A stretch of DNA of 58,587 nt from an uncultured Clostridia bacterium (lineage in GTDB: Bacteria > Bacillota > Clostridia > Lachnospirales > Cellulosilyticaceae), in assembly GCA_937981575.1 (NCBI GenBank), contig CALJNR010000078.1, positions 1-58,587 of the forward strand. Reading direction: 5' to 3'. A model generated the notes under the pieces. That model made no database searches, was not told where the DNA came from, and worked only from the letters and a program-made list of their open reading frames with translations. Shown piece after piece: positions 8,903 to 17,729 of the stretch. The first letter of the stretch is position 1, and the number at the start of each line of letters is the position of its first letter. A program made the position numbers and the translations under genes.

Positions 8903-9916
8903 ATGACATATTTTGTAGATCCAAATTCAGTACCAAAACGCAGACTTTATACAGGAGCAGAAATACCGGCAATAGGAATGGGCACCTTTGGTTCAGACCG
9001 ATTTACGCCAGAGCAGGTATCAGATGCTGTTGCCGGAGCCATCAGAGCAGGGTACAGACTTTTTGACTGCGCAGCTGTATATGGCAACGAACACTTAATA
9101 GGAGAAGTATTTGATGCATCCATCAAAAAGGGTGAAGTTAAAAGGGAAGAGCTTTTTATTACTTCAAAAGTATGGAACAACATGCATGGAGAAGGAGATG
9201 TTCTTTTATCAGTAGCCAAATCTCTTAAAGACCTAAAACTAGACTATATAGATCTTTTCTTTGTGCATTGGCCATTTCCAAACTATCATGCACCAGGCTG
9301 CGATGTAGATTCACGCAGTAAAGATGCTGTCCCTTACATTCATGAAAACTTTATGAAAACATGGAGACAGATGGAAAGACTTGTGGAGGCTGGGCTTGTT
9401 AAGAGTATTGGTACTTCTAATATGACGATTCCAAAACTTGAACTTTTGCTTAGAGACTGCAAAATTAAGCCAGTTGCCAATGAGATGGAGCTTCATCCTT
9501 GCTTCCAGCAGCCAGAACTTTATGATTACTGCATAGCAAACGATATTCAGCCTATAGGTTTTTGTCCGATTGGCTCGCCAACTCGTCCGGATCGTGATAA
9601 AACGCCTGAAGATATAGCAGATACCCAGGAGCCAATTATAGTAGAAATCGCTAAAAAGCACGGCATTCATCCAGCTGTAGTATGCCTTAAATGGGCAGTA
9701 CAGCGTGGGCAGATCCCGATCCCGTTTTCAGTTCATGAAGCAGAATACGTAAGTAACTTAAGGTGTACAACAGAAGATCCGCTTACTGATGAAGAGATGG
9801 AAGCACTCAAAACAGTAGACAGAAACTGCCGCTTAATTAAAGGACAGGTGTTCCTATGGGAAGGGGCAAAAGACTGGACTGATTTATGGGATTTAGACGG
9901 AACAATATCAAAATAA
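8903..9916 (+). CDS. Aldo/keto reductase
   Basis: This 337-residue NAD(P)H-dependent reductase has a TIM-barrel aldo/keto reductase fold. The catalytic tetrad is visible as Asp55 and Tyr60 (FDCAAVYGNE), Lys89 (TSKVW) and His122 (FVHWP). The family interconverts aldoses and polyols. In this operon it could reduce a free aldose to the polyol that the FGGY kinase then phosphorylates, although oxidation in the other direction is possible. It follows the PfkB gene by 13 bases with AAAGGAGATGAG before the ATG and precedes a sugar mutarotase. The C-terminal region (RCTTEDPLTDEEMEAL) is typical of the family, so the gene looks intact. Confidence 0.9.
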   Translation: MTYFVDPNSVPKRRLYTGAEIPAIGMGTFGSDRFTPEQVSDAVAGAIRAGYRLFDCAAVYGNEHLIGEVFDASIKKGEVKREELFITSKVWNNMHGEGDVLLSVAKSLKDLKLDYIDLFFVHWPFPNYHAPGCDVDSRSKDAVPYIHENFMKTWRQMERLVEAGLVKSIGTSNMTIPKLELLLRDCKIKPVANEMELHPCFQQPELYDYCIANDIQPIGFCPIGSPTRPDRDKTPEDIADTQEPIIVEIAKKHGIHPAVVCLKWAVQRGQIPIPFSVHEAEYVSNLRCTTEDPLTDEEMEALKTVDRNCRLIKGQVFLWEGAKDWTDLWDLDGTISK

Positions 9917-9931
9917 TAGGAGGCATGCAGC

Positions 9932-10363
9932 ATGCTTAAGGGTATACCAAGTATTTTAACACCAGAACTTTTAAAGGTTCTTATGGAAATGGGTCACGGG
10001 GATGAACTTGTTATAGCTGATGGGAATTTTCCAAGGTTTGGACATCCCGAAAGAGTCATAAGATGTGACGGACACGGGGTTCCAGAACTTCTAGATGCTA
10101 TTTTAAAATTTATGCCTCTTGACAAATATGTAGATTTTCCGGTAACGTTAATGGAGGTGCTTCCTAATGATCCAGTGGTGCCGGTTATTTGGGATGAATA
10201 CAAAAAGCTTATTGATAAGTACGGCAATGATTCAGCGGCTGTACTCCCAATTAATAAATTTAAGTTTTATGAACAAGCTAAAAAGGCATATGCTGTTGTC
10301 ACAACCAGTGAAAAAGCCTTATATGCAAATATTATTTTGAAAAAGGGTGTAGTAGCGGAATGA
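9932..10363 (+). CDS. RbsD/FucU-family sugar mutarotase, copy 1
   Basis: This 143-residue protein of the FucU family interconverts anomers of fucose, ribose or galactose-type sugars in the cytoplasm. The start MLKGIPSILTPELLKVLMEMGHGDE places the conserved active-site His at position 22, and the family C-terminus is present (SEKALYANIILKKG). A strong AATAGGAGG precedes the ATG. The stop overlaps the next start in ATGA, so it is translationally coupled to an aldose epimerase. A second FucU homologue lies beside fucI at 17242. Having one in each sugar locus suggests locus-specific sugars. The substrate is not determinable here. Confidence 0.9.
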   Translation: MLKGIPSILTPELLKVLMEMGHGDELVIADGNFPRFGHPERVIRCDGHGVPELLDAILKFMPLDKYVDFPVTLMEVLPNDPVVPVIWDEYKKLIDKYGNDSAAVLPINKFKFYEQAKKAYAVVTTSEKALYANIILKKGVVAE

Positions 10364-11226
10364 ACTATGAACTGAAAAATCAGTATTTAACAGCAACATT
10401 TTCAGCTTTAGGAGCGGAACTTACAAGTCTTAAAGATGCAGAGGGAACAGAGTATATTTGGAATGCCGACGAGAGGTATTGGAAAAGACACACTCCTATT
10501 CTCTTTCCGATTGTAGGTAAAATTCGAGAGGGTAAATACATAGCTAGAGGCAAGGAATATGCTCTGCCGCCCCATGGCTTTGCAAGAGATATGGTATTTG
10601 GGGTAGAGAGTCAGTCACATTCAAGTATTGCTTTTATACTTAACGCTTCCGAGCATACTAAGAAAATGTATCCTTTCGAGTTTACTTTGAAAGTTATTTA
10701 TACTTTAGAAGATCAAAACCTAGCTATAAGATATGAAGTTCAGAACAAAGATGCAGAAGATATGTTTTTTAAGATCGGTGCGCATCCTGGGTTTATGTGT
10801 CCATTCTTTCAAAACGAGAAGATAGAAGATTACTATTTGGAGTTTGAAAAAGAAGAAGAGATGACAGAAATACCTGTCACTGAAGATGCTTATCTAGCCA
10901 ATGAAACGAAGGCTTATAAAAGCAAAAAAATACCGCTTCGTAAGTCGCTGTTTGACGGAGGGGCTATAGTCTATACAAATTATAAAAATACGTCTATGGC
11001 TTTAGCTTCAGTTAATCATGATAAAAGACTTACGGTAAGTTTTGAAGGCTTTCCTTACTTAGGTGTTTGGAGTCTTCCCAATGAAGCACCTTTTGTTTGT
11101 ATTGAACCTTGGCATGGGCATGCGGATTTTGTAAACGAAAGCCTGATTTTTGAGGATAAAAAAGATATTATAACATTGCAGCCCGGCAGCAGCTTCAGCT
11201 GCATGCATCGTATTAGTGTAAGCTAA
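10360..11226 (+). CDS. Aldose 1-epimerase family protein (LacX/GalM-like)
   Basis: This 288-residue beta-sandwich epimerase of the galactose mutarotase superfamily, closest in appearance to the LacX branch, starts MNYELKNQYLTATFSALGAE. Family signatures are visible: HTPILFPIVGKI, HGFARD, IGAHPGFMCPF with a likely catalytic His, and the late motif CIEPWHGHAD with an acidic residue. It probably interconverts alpha and beta anomers of an aldose entering the pathway. It overlaps the FucU gene by four bases and is the last gene of the operon. A two-hairpin repeat element and a bidirectional terminator follow. Confidence 0.88.
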   Translation: MNYELKNQYLTATFSALGAELTSLKDAEGTEYIWNADERYWKRHTPILFPIVGKIREGKYIARGKEYALPPHGFARDMVFGVESQSHSSIAFILNASEHTKKMYPFEFTLKVIYTLEDQNLAIRYEVQNKDAEDMFFKIGAHPGFMCPFFQNEKIEDYYLEFEKEEEMTEIPVTEDAYLANETKAYKSKKIPLRKSLFDGGAIVYTNYKNTSMALASVNHDKRLTVSFEGFPYLGVWSLPNEAPFVCIEPWHGHADFVNESLIFEDKKDIITLQPGSSFSCMHRISVS

Positions 11227-11236
11227 TTAAAATATC

Positions 11237-11350
11237 TATAGCTTTTACAGCTTAAAGTTTTACTTATTTACAAAAGGCTATTTACCATGCAATCATTCAG
11301 CGAAACAACTCTAAGCAGATGACTAGGGTAAGTTTTAAAGTTATTTATCT
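11237..11350 (+). repeat. Two-hairpin intergenic element, copy A
   Basis: This is a diverged copy of an element seen five times in the window (others at 15155, 42830, 45721 and 47915). It keeps the order of the best copy at 15155: CAGCTTAAAGTTT first, then GAAACAACTCTAAGCAGATGA and TAAGTTTTAAAGTT. The terminal hairpin arms (CGAAACAACT and AGTTATTTATC) are partly degraded. It lies between the last gene of the sugar operon and its terminator, so it is probably transcribed in that 3' region. Function is unknown. Confidence 0.7.
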
Positions 11351-11393
11351 GTAACATTGAAAAAATAGTAAAATTAGTTTTAAAGTAGTAAAT

Positions 11394-11422
11394 AAAAATG
11401 CAGCCTATCAGGCTGCATTTTT
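11394..11422. terminator. Bidirectional intrinsic terminator
   Basis: AAAAATGCAGCC, loop TATCA and GGCTGCATTTTT form a 12-bp stem flanked by A and T runs. It can therefore end both the plus-strand epimerase operon and the minus-strand chemoreceptor gene, whose stop lies only a few bases away. Confidence 0.9.
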
Positions 11423-11424
11423 GT

Positions 11425-13479
11425 TTATTCAACTTTAAAGGTCTGAATAGACTGATTAAGGTTTTCCATAGAAGAAGTAAGTCGGTTTGACAGCTCATAG
11501 AGCTGCTCGATAACGCTTTTTTGCTCCTCGCTCAGAGAACTGACTTCTTCGGTAGAAGCTGCTGCTTCTTGAGTTACCGTTGCAATATTATCAATCTTTC
11601 CAACCATCTCATCCTTGAGACTACGCATGGTCTCAATTTTAGTGCTTACCTGCTCTAAGTCTCCATCCATATGCTTTAAGTTGCTAATAATATTGGAAAA
11701 AGTAGTATGAACGTTTTTAACAGCTTCTTCTTGACTGGCAAAGGTCATATTGGATTTTTTGACTAAGTTCACAGTATCTTTCGTCTTAGCCTCTATAATA
11801 TTAAGGGTATGTCTAACACTGATCGTAGAGTTTTTAGACTGCTCAGCTAGATTTCTGACTTCATGGGCAACTACAGCAAAGCCTTTACCGACTTCTCCGG
11901 CCCTAGCAGCCTCAATACTTGCATTAAGAGCCAGAAGATTAGTCTGTTCACTGATATTATCTACCAGCTTCATAATATCTTCAATCGTTTTAGTCAGAGT
12001 ACTAAGCTCTATAATACTCGTATGAATTTCCTCAGATGCTTTAATAGAAGAAGCCATCGTATCGTTTAGAACCTGCATGCTGGCTGTTGCGGCGCTGATC
12101 ATTTCTTTGGAGCCTTGATTATTTTCAAATATTGCATTGGTTTTCAGCATAACATCCTGCATGCTTTCTGATAAATTGGACATGACTGCGGAGCTTTGTT
12201 GTGTATCTTCAGCTTGATGGGAGGTGCCGGATGCAATCTCCTCTATGGATAAGGCGAGCTGCTCGAAGGCTTCAACAGAATGTCTGGTTGAAGAACGAAG
12301 GATTTTACTGTCATCTAGGGTATGGACAATAACAGATTTTGTATCACTAAGGAGGGTTCTGATATTTGTCATCATATGATTGAAACTTGAACATAGGCTG
12401 GCAATTTCATCATTTCCTTTAGGAACTATTTCTACAGTAAGATCGCCCGTTTCTGCTTCTTTCATGAGTTTCATCAGCTTGATAATAGGCGCTGAGAACT
12501 GCATTGAGACAATGAATCCAACAATGACTGCGAGAATCCCTGTACCAAGAATAATAAGCCATACAATGATATTAGATGTTTCTATCTGAGTTGTTAATGA
12601 TTTTACTGGGATTTCAGCAACGATAGTCCATTGATTTGATAAAGTTTCATAGGCAATCAGGGTATTGTTTGTAAGCGTGGCATGAGATGTAAGATCATCA
12701 CTCATTACACTTTGTACATACGGCTCCATAGCCTGTTTAGTTTCATCGCTGCTATAAATAATCTGTTTATTCGCGTCAGCTATATAAAGAAGTGAATGAT
12801 CCAAAAGGTTAATATTATGAATTGTTTTTGTAATGTTTTCAGGGTTGATTTCCAAGATAACAACAGCAGTTGAATTTTTAGATAAAGCTTTAAAAGATTT
12901 AATATATAGCAGTTTATCTGGGGCATTGGCAAATCCTTTTATCCAGATACCATCACCGTGCCCTTCTAAATCATTAATAGTAAGTAGTTCGTCTCTGGTA
13001 ATATTGCTAAGTTCTCCAATAGCCTCTGTACCATTCATAATGATTGCTGCATCATTGATGTTTTCATCCATAGCTTCTAAATAGATAATTTTTTGCTGAA
13101 GTTCTCTGGAAGCACGCAGCTTATCCATAACATCTGTAGAAGAATAAGAACTTAGCAATCCCCCTTGAATCAGATCAATTACACCAAATTGCGTAATACT
13201 TTTATCAACAGTATGAACAAGTGCGTCCATATTAATGGACACCTGCTTAACAAGCTCAGTAGTAAGCTGCTTGCTTGTTTTCTGAAGCGCTGCTTTAGAA
13301 AATGAAGTAGATATAATATTGACAATGAGCAGTGGAACGATAGAAAAGAGTATGCAAATGGCAATGAGTTTAGATTTTATGGATTTTGTTTTTGGTTTGC
13401 TGCGTTTACTTGATTGTTTAGATTTTTTAGGAACATTTATTTTTTTAAAAGCAAGCTTTTTTTTCGAAGCAGCACACAT
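11425..13479 (-). CDS. Methyl-accepting chemotaxis protein
   Basis: This is a 684-residue membrane chemoreceptor. The order is a Lys-rich cytoplasmic tail (residues 1-37), a transmembrane helix about 36-58, an extracellular Cache-like sensor domain about 60-300, a second transmembrane helix about 303-326, a HAMP linker (about 327-380, with [19 protein letters not shown]) and the methyl-accepting signalling domain. The signalling hairpin tip is recognisable as [18 protein letters not shown]. It passes ligand occupancy to CheA/CheW. GGGGAG precedes the ATG. It is convergent with the sugar operon and shares its terminator, so sensing a sugar handled nearby is a reasonable but unproven idea. Confidence 0.93.
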   Translation of the reverse strand: MCAASKKKLAFKKINVPKKSKQSSKRSKPKTKSIKSKLIAICILFSIVPLLIVNIISTSFSKAALQKTSKQLTTELVKQVSINMDALVHTVDKSITQFGVIDLIQGGLLSSYSSTDVMDKLRASRELQQKIIYLEAMDENINDAAIIMNGTEAIGELSNITRDELLTINDLEGHGDGIWIKGFANAPDKLLYIKSFKALSKNSTAVVILEINPENITKTIHNINLLDHSLLYIADANKQIIYSSDETKQAMEPYVQSVMSDDLTSHATLTNNTLIAYETLSNQWTIVAEIPVKSLTTQIETSNIIVWLIILGTGILAVIVGFIVSMQFSAPIIKLMKLMKEAETGDLTVEIVPKGNDEIASLCSSFNHMMTNIRTLLSDTKSVIVHTLDDSKILRSSTRHSVEAFEQLALSIEEIASGTSHQAEDTQQSSAVMSNLSESMQDVMLKTNAIFENNQGSKEMISAATASMQVLNDTMASSIKASEEIHTSIIELSTLTKTIEDIMKLVDNISEQTNLLALNASIEAARAGEVGKGFAVVAHEVRNLAEQSKNSTISVRHTLNIIEAKTKDTVNLVKKSNMTFASQEEAVKNVHTTFSNIISNLKHMDGDLEQVSTKIETMRSLKDEMVGKIDNIATVTQEAAASTEEVSSLSEEQKSVIEQLYELSNRLTSSMENLNQSIQTFKVE

Positions 13480-13653
13480 AATGTCTCCCCTTTTCTGTAA
13501 AGAAATATTTACTTTATTTTATCATATTATAATAAGCTCTAAAAGAAAAATGAGGCTATAGATAAGTTAATTGGTCATATTGAATAATTAAATGTAGAAA
13601 AATGAACATTGCAATGCTTGCAAAATAAAAGCTAGCTATATTATGAATAAAAG

Positions 13654-13687
13654 GAGTATGCAAATATCAAGCAATATTTGCATACTC
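13654..13687 (-). terminator. Intrinsic terminator of the GntR/LacI regulator gene
   Basis: A perfect 14-bp stem (GAGTATGCAAATAT and its complement) with loop CAAGCA lies 43 bases beyond the stop of the minus-strand regulator. Read on the minus strand it is followed by CTTTTATTC, a short U-rich tract. The remainder of 13480-13729 shows nothing else convincing apart from the chemoreceptor ribosome binding site. Confidence 0.8.
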
Positions 13688-13729
13688 ACAAAAAGTAGAT
13701 AGGCATTTTAAATTACATGGAACAAAAGA

Positions 13730-14800
13730 TTAACTGGTTTCTCTTAGGATAAGCTTGCCAGGAATAAGTATTTCATCTGGCACAGAGTGGCCTAGAGTGA
13801 TTTGCTTAAGAAATAAAAAGGCAAGTTTGGCAATGCTTTTCTGCTCTACGCAGATTGTTGAAAGTGCAGGAATAGAAATTTTACTCTGCTCAATATTATC
13901 GATGCCAATAATCTTAATATCCTCTGGAACTTTTAGACCAGAGTGAATAACAGCTTTCATGGCCCCGAGAGCCATCATGTCATTAGAAGCCATGATGCCG
14001 TCAAATGGAATTTTTTCTTCAATAAGGGCCAAGATGCTGGAGTAGCCGCTGGAAAAGTTCCAGTCGCCTGGGACGATAAGTTTGGGATCTACAGAGAGAC
14101 CATTTACTAGAAGAGCCCTGCGGTAACCTTCAGTGCGGTTATGCGTACTGATATAGTTAGGAAATCCAGAAATGTGAACAATACGCTTGCAGCCTCCTTT
14201 GATAAGATGAGAAGTTGCTTCGTAGCCGCAGTTAATATCATCAATATTGATCCGTGGAAAATGAGGATAATTGTTTGAAACAACAATAGAAGGAATGTCA
14301 CTTTTTCTTGCAATCTCCAAAAACTCAGGATTAATATTGCCGACCCATATAATGCCTCTTGTGGATAAAGTATTGTTAAGCAAAAACGAAGGGGCGCTTT
14401 GATTGCTGCTTACCTTTGTAAAGATCAAATCAAGATTATCATTTTTACAGTATTTTTCCAGATAATTACAAATTTCCATATGATAAGGCTGAGCGACTCT
14501 TTCGTTATCCATATCAGGAAGGACATAGATGATTGCACTGCTGGATGGAGAGGGAAATAAAACCTGAGGGGCTTTGTAAATAATTCTATTGCCCGCTCCT
14601 GGCAGCTTTTCAATATAACGTTCATCAGCCAGCTTTGCCAAAGCTTTACGCAGCGTAAGACGTTCAACTTTATAATGGCTGCTGAGAGTTCTTTCAGGTG
14701 GCAGAAAAGAGTCGTATTCATAATGATTTTGTTCAATAAGGGTTTTTAAATCATTATAGATTTGTATATAAAGAGGAGAAGTTCGGTTTGTATAGTCCAT
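13730..14800 (-). CDS. GntR-type DNA-binding domain fused to a LacI-type sensor domain (AraR-like regulator)
   Basis: This is a 356-residue transcription regulator. The N-terminal winged helix is GntR type (SPLYIQIYNDLKTLIEQ, then LPPERTLSSHYKVERLTLRKAL, about residues 8-75). From about residue 85 a periplasmic-binding-like domain follows (RGIIWVGN, VVSNNYP, DGIMASNDMMALGAM, IGIDNIE), as in AraR-type regulators that respond to free sugars. AAGGAG lies nine bases before the ATG. It is divergent from fucI across 518 bases that hold two identical 21-bp sites in opposite orientation, the best candidates for its operators. The effector may be L-fucose, D-arabinose or a derivative. Confidence 0.9.
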   Translation of the reverse strand: MDYTNRTSPLYIQIYNDLKTLIEQNHYEYDSFLPPERTLSSHYKVERLTLRKALAKLADERYIEKLPGAGNRIIYKAPQVLFPSPSSSAIIYVLPDMDNERVAQPYHMEICNYLEKYCKNDNLDLIFTKVSSNQSAPSFLLNNTLSTRGIIWVGNINPEFLEIARKSDIPSIVVSNNYPHFPRINIDDINCGYEATSHLIKGGCKRIVHISGFPNYISTHNRTEGYRRALLVNGLSVDPKLIVPGDWNFSSGYSSILALIEEKIPFDGIMASNDMMALGAMKAVIHSGLKVPEDIKIIGIDNIEQSKISIPALSTICVEQKSIAKLAFLFLKQITLGHSVPDEILIPGKLILRETS

Positions 14801-14916
14801 AATAAGCTCCTTATCTGAATGATAGTTTAATTATAACTTATATTGTAATTAAAGCAATACCAGTTTAGAGATATTATGTGAAAAATGCTTGTATTGGTAT
14901 TGTTTGTGTGCGAATA

Positions 14917-14937
14917 TTGGTTTATATAATATATACC
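14917..14937 (+). promoter_or_regulatory. Operator candidate, upstream copy
   Basis: This 21-base site starts with TTGG and contains GGTTTATATAATATATACC, itself nearly palindromic. An exact copy in inverted orientation lies at 15060-15080. It is about 70 bases upstream of the fucI -35 box. Confidence 0.65.
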
Positions 14938-15004
14938 GATATCTGCAGTGAAATAGAAAAATGTAATAAAAGTAAATAAAATATAACATAAATGATCAAA
15001 TCAA

Positions 15005-15033
15005 TTGACAAATTCGTTAAACTATTATATAAA
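15005..15033 (+). promoter_or_regulatory. Probable fucI promoter
   Basis: A consensus -35 TTGACA (15005-15010), a 17-base spacer and a -10 TATAAA (15028-15033) predict a start near 15040. This leaves a leader of about 280 nt that contains the downstream operator copy and repeat copy B. It lies between the two inverted 21-bp sites. Confidence 0.7.
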
Positions 15034-15059
15034 TAATATATAAGTACTTGAAAATTAAA

Positions 15060-15080
15060 GGTATATATTATATAAACCAA
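15060..15080 (-). promoter_or_regulatory. Operator candidate, downstream copy
   Basis: This is the exact reverse complement of the 21 bases at 14917-14937 (core GGTATATATTATATAAACC). It starts about 20 bases after the predicted fucI transcription start, where a bound repressor would block initiation or elongation. Confidence 0.65.
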
Positions 15081-15154
15081 TTTTTACGAAAAAAGCTTAC
15101 GTGGTAAATGCATTGTATACCTTGATTGGTGCTGACAGTTACCAAAGTCAAGGG

Positions 15155-15266
15155 TATAGATTTCACAGTTTAAAGTTTAATTTATTCACCAAGTTTTTTA
15201 CTGTGAAATCGTTTGGAGAAACAACTCTAACCAGATGAATAAGTTAAGTTTTAAAGTTGTTTCTCT
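15155..15266 (+). repeat. Two-hairpin intergenic element, copy B (best preserved)
   Basis: Hairpin 1 has a perfect 10-bp stem, GATTTCACAG (15159-15168) with CTGTGAAATC (15201-15210). Hairpin 2 has a perfect 11-bp stem, GAGAAACAACT (15216-15226) with AGTTGTTTCTC (15255-15265). The loop of hairpin 1 (TTTAAAGTTTAATTTATTCACC) is nearly the reverse complement of the loop of hairpin 2 (GATGAATAAGTTAAGTTTTAAA), so the loops could pair with each other. It lies in the presumed fucI 5' leader. Other copies are at 11237, 42830, 45721 and 47915. Confidence 0.85.
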
Positions 15267-15318
15267 CTATTACAGTAAAGTATTAGATTGTATTGATAGC
15301 CAATAAGGAGGAATTGAG

Positions 15319-17115
15319 ATGGGTAATGGATTTAGATTAAATGGAAGTCTTCCTAAAATAGGAATCAGACCAACGATTGACGGCAGAAGACGAGGTGTAA
15401 GAGAGTCGTTAGAAGACAAAACAATGACAATGGCTAAAAATGTAGCAGCTTTTTTAGAAGCTAACCTTCGTCATCCAAGTGGTGAAAGAGTTGAATGCGT
15501 TATTTCAGATTCAACGATCGGAGGGGTTGCAGAAGCAGCAAGATGTGAAGATAAATTCCAAAGAGAAAATGTAGGTGTGTCGCTTACAGTTACGCCGTGT
15601 TGGTGTTACGGAACAGAAACAATCGATCAAAATCCTCATCGTGTCAAAGCTATTTGGGGCTTCAATGGAACAGAAAGACCAGGGGCAGTTTATCTTGCAG
15701 CGGCAGCGGCAGGACATGACCAAATGGGACTTCCTGTATTTACAATCTACGGCAAAGACGTTCAAGATATAACAGATAGCAGCATCCCAGAAGATGTACA
15801 GGGGAAAATATTAAAATTTGCAAAAGCAGGGCTTGCAGTAGCGGCTATGAAAGATAAATCTTACCTTTCTATCGGCAGCGTATCGATGGGTATAGCGGGC
15901 TCAGTAGTAGACCCTAATTTCTTCAGTGATTACCTTGGTATGAGAAATGAATACATCGATATGTGTGAAATATCCCGCCGCATTGAAGAAGGCATTTATG
16001 ATAAAGATGAATTTGAAAAAGCTATGGTTTGGACAAAAGCAAACTGCAAAGAAGGTACAGACTTCAACAGCCCGGATACGCAAAGAACAAGAGAAGAGAA
16101 GGATGCGGATTGGGAATATGTTGTAAAAATGACAATCATCTGCCGCGATCTTATGATTGGTAATCCAAAGCTTGCCGAAATGGGCTTTAGAGAAGAAGCA
16201 GAAGGACATAATGCACTGGCAGCAGGATTCCAAGGACAAAGACAATGGACGGATTACCTTCCAAACGGAGACTTTATGGAAGCTGTTTTGAACTCTTCAT
16301 TTGACTGGAACGGCATAAGAGAAGCTTTTGTAATGGCAACCGAAAATGATTCATTAAATGGCGTTGTCATGCTGTTTGGACACCTTTTGACTAACACAGC
16401 ACAAATCTTCTCTGATGTACGTACGTACTGGAGCCCAGAAGCTGTAGAACGTGTAACGGGTAAACAACTCACAGGTCTTGCAGAAAACGGAATTATTCAC
16501 CTCATTAACTCAGGATCAACTACTTTAGACGGTACAGGTCAGCAGTCAGATGCAAACGGCAATCCAATCATGAAACCTTACTGGGATATCACTGAAGAAG
16601 AAGCAAAAAAATGCTTGGATGCAACAGTATGGCCTCCAGCTGATGGCGGTTACTTTAGAGGCGGCGGATTTTCATCATGCTTCTTAAGTAAAGGCGGTAT
16701 GCCAATTACTATGAGCCGTATTTCACTGGTAAAAGGACTTGGACCTATTCTTCAAATTGCAGAAGGTTATACAGTAGAACTTGATGAAGCGGTTCACCGC
16801 ACCCTTGATGAACGCACTAATCAAACATGGCCAACCACATGGTTTGCACCAAAATTAACAGGTGAAGGCGCATTTAAAGATGTTTACAGCGTAATGAATG
16901 CCTGGTCAGCTAACCACGGGGCAATAAGCTACGGACATATTGGAGATGAACTGATTACGCTTGCAGCCATGCTTAGAATCCCGGTAGCGATGCACAACGT
17001 AGAAGAAGAAAGAATCTTCCGTCCAAAAACATGGGGCGCATTTGGAACTAAAGACTTAGAAGGCGCTGATTACAGAGCTTGCCAAACCTTTGGACCGCTT
17101 TATAAAAAATATTAA
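15319..17115 (+). CDS. fucI: L-fucose isomerase
   Basis: This 598-residue enzyme isomerises L-fucose to L-fuculose, and typically D-arabinose to D-ribulose, with Mn2+ in a cytoplasmic hexamer. The metal ligands known from the E. coli enzyme (Glu337, Asp361, His528) appear here with a constant shift of five: Glu342 in ATEND, Asp366 in SDVRTY and His533 in ANHGA. The start [23 protein letters not shown] is typical, with AAGGAGG before the ATG. fucU follows after a hairpin. No fuculokinase or fuculose-phosphate aldolase gene lies beside it, so the downstream steps must be encoded elsewhere or borrowed from the FGGY kinase locus. Confidence 0.97.
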   Translation: MGNGFRLNGSLPKIGIRPTIDGRRRGVRESLEDKTMTMAKNVAAFLEANLRHPSGERVECVISDSTIGGVAEAARCEDKFQRENVGVSLTVTPCWCYGTETIDQNPHRVKAIWGFNGTERPGAVYLAAAAAGHDQMGLPVFTIYGKDVQDITDSSIPEDVQGKILKFAKAGLAVAAMKDKSYLSIGSVSMGIAGSVVDPNFFSDYLGMRNEYIDMCEISRRIEEGIYDKDEFEKAMVWTKANCKEGTDFNSPDTQRTREEKDADWEYVVKMTIICRDLMIGNPKLAEMGFREEAEGHNALAAGFQGQRQWTDYLPNGDFMEAVLNSSFDWNGIREAFVMATENDSLNGVVMLFGHLLTNTAQIFSDVRTYWSPEAVERVTGKQLTGLAENGIIHLINSGSTTLDGTGQQSDANGNPIMKPYWDITEEEAKKCLDATVWPPADGGYFRGGGFSSCFLSKGGMPITMSRISLVKGLGPILQIAEGYTVELDEAVHRTLDERTNQTWPTTWFAPKLTGEGAFKDVYSVMNAWSANHGAISYGHIGDELITLAAMLRIPVAMHNVEEERIFRPKTWGAFGTKDLEGADYRACQTFGPLYKKY

Positions 17116-17160
17116 AAATATTTTAAGCCATTAACTCCCTATTTATAGATCTTTTTATTA

Positions 17161-17192
17161 AAAAGCAGATAGTTTAGCCGCTATCTGCTTTT
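17161..17192 (+). terminator. Hairpin between fucI and fucU (partial terminator)
   Basis: AAAAGCAGATAG, an 8-base loop and CTATCTGCTTTT form a 12-bp stem whose last pairs are A:T, followed by CCCCC rather than more T. It could lower fucU expression relative to fucI or stabilise the fucI 3' end. The mirrored A and T runs allow function on either strand. Confidence 0.6.
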
Positions 17193-17241
17193 CCCCCAAC
17201 TAAATAAAATTCATATTTCAATAAATAATGAGGTGGAAAAC

Positions 17242-17676
17242 ATGCTAAAAAAAATACCTGCCATCATATCTCCGGATTTGATGCACATCTTAATGTCTAT
17301 GGGGCATGGGGATGAAATTGTATTTGCAGACGGAAATTTTCCGGCAGATACCAATGCACAAAGACTTGTAAGATGTGACGGACATACTGTAACAGAATTA
17401 TTAGAAGCAATACTTCCTTTCTTTCCGCTGGACACGTATGCGGAAACTTCAGTTGGACTCATGGCTGTAGTAAAAGGCGATCCAACGGTGCCGACAATCT
17501 GGGAAGACTACAAAGAAGTGATTAAAAAACATGATGGTAAAGAAGCGACTATTGAGTTTATTGAGAGATTCGACTTTTACGATAGAGCACAAAAAGCCTT
17601 TGCCATTGTAGCAACCAGTGAAAGCGCCCTTTACGCCAACATCATCCTTAAAAAAGGCGTTGTAGTAGATAAGTAA
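17242..17676 (+). CDS. fucU: FucU-family L-fucose mutarotase, copy 2
   Basis: This 144-residue mutarotase converts alpha- and beta-L-fucose, supplying the anomer used by fucose isomerase. The conserved start MLKKIPAIISPDLMHILMSMGHGDE puts the active-site His at position 22, as in the copy at 9932. The C-terminus SESALYANIILKKG is also shared. I chose the ATG at 17242, five bases after GAGGTGG. An in-frame GTG at 17233 lies inside that ribosome binding site and would break the alignment with copy 1. It follows fucI by 126 bases with an intervening hairpin. The two FucU copies are clearly homologous but diverged, so this is not a recent duplication. Confidence 0.92.
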   Translation: MLKKIPAIISPDLMHILMSMGHGDEIVFADGNFPADTNAQRLVRCDGHTVTELLEAILPFFPLDTYAETSVGLMAVVKGDPTVPTIWEDYKEVIKKHDGKEATIEFIERFDFYDRAQKAFAIVATSESALYANIILKKGVVVDK

Positions 17677-17695
17677 TTATAAGATAATTTAGGAG

Positions 17696-17729
17696 TGACT
17701 AAGAGATAAAAGTCTTTTAGTCATTTTTT
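17696..17729 (+). terminator. Intrinsic terminator after fucU
   Basis: TGACTAAGAGA, loop TAAAAG and TCTTTTAGTCA form an 11-bp stem with one G:U pair, followed by six T residues. The rest of the gap up to cobT (17730-17948) shows an AT-rich promoter-like region but no site I would name. Confidence 0.9.

Larger units (their letters stand above)
14801..15318. other. Divergent regulatory region between the GntR/LacI regulator and fucI
   Basis: This 518-base AT-rich gene-free stretch holds two identical 21-bp operator-like sites, a sigma-A promoter for fucI and copy B of the two-hairpin element inside the presumed fucI leader. It also contains a weaker related pair of half-sites, AGCAATACCAGTTT near 14853 and ATTGGTATTGTT near 14893, in opposite orientation close to the regulator start. 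No open reading frame with a ribosome binding site was seen. Confidence 0.75.
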
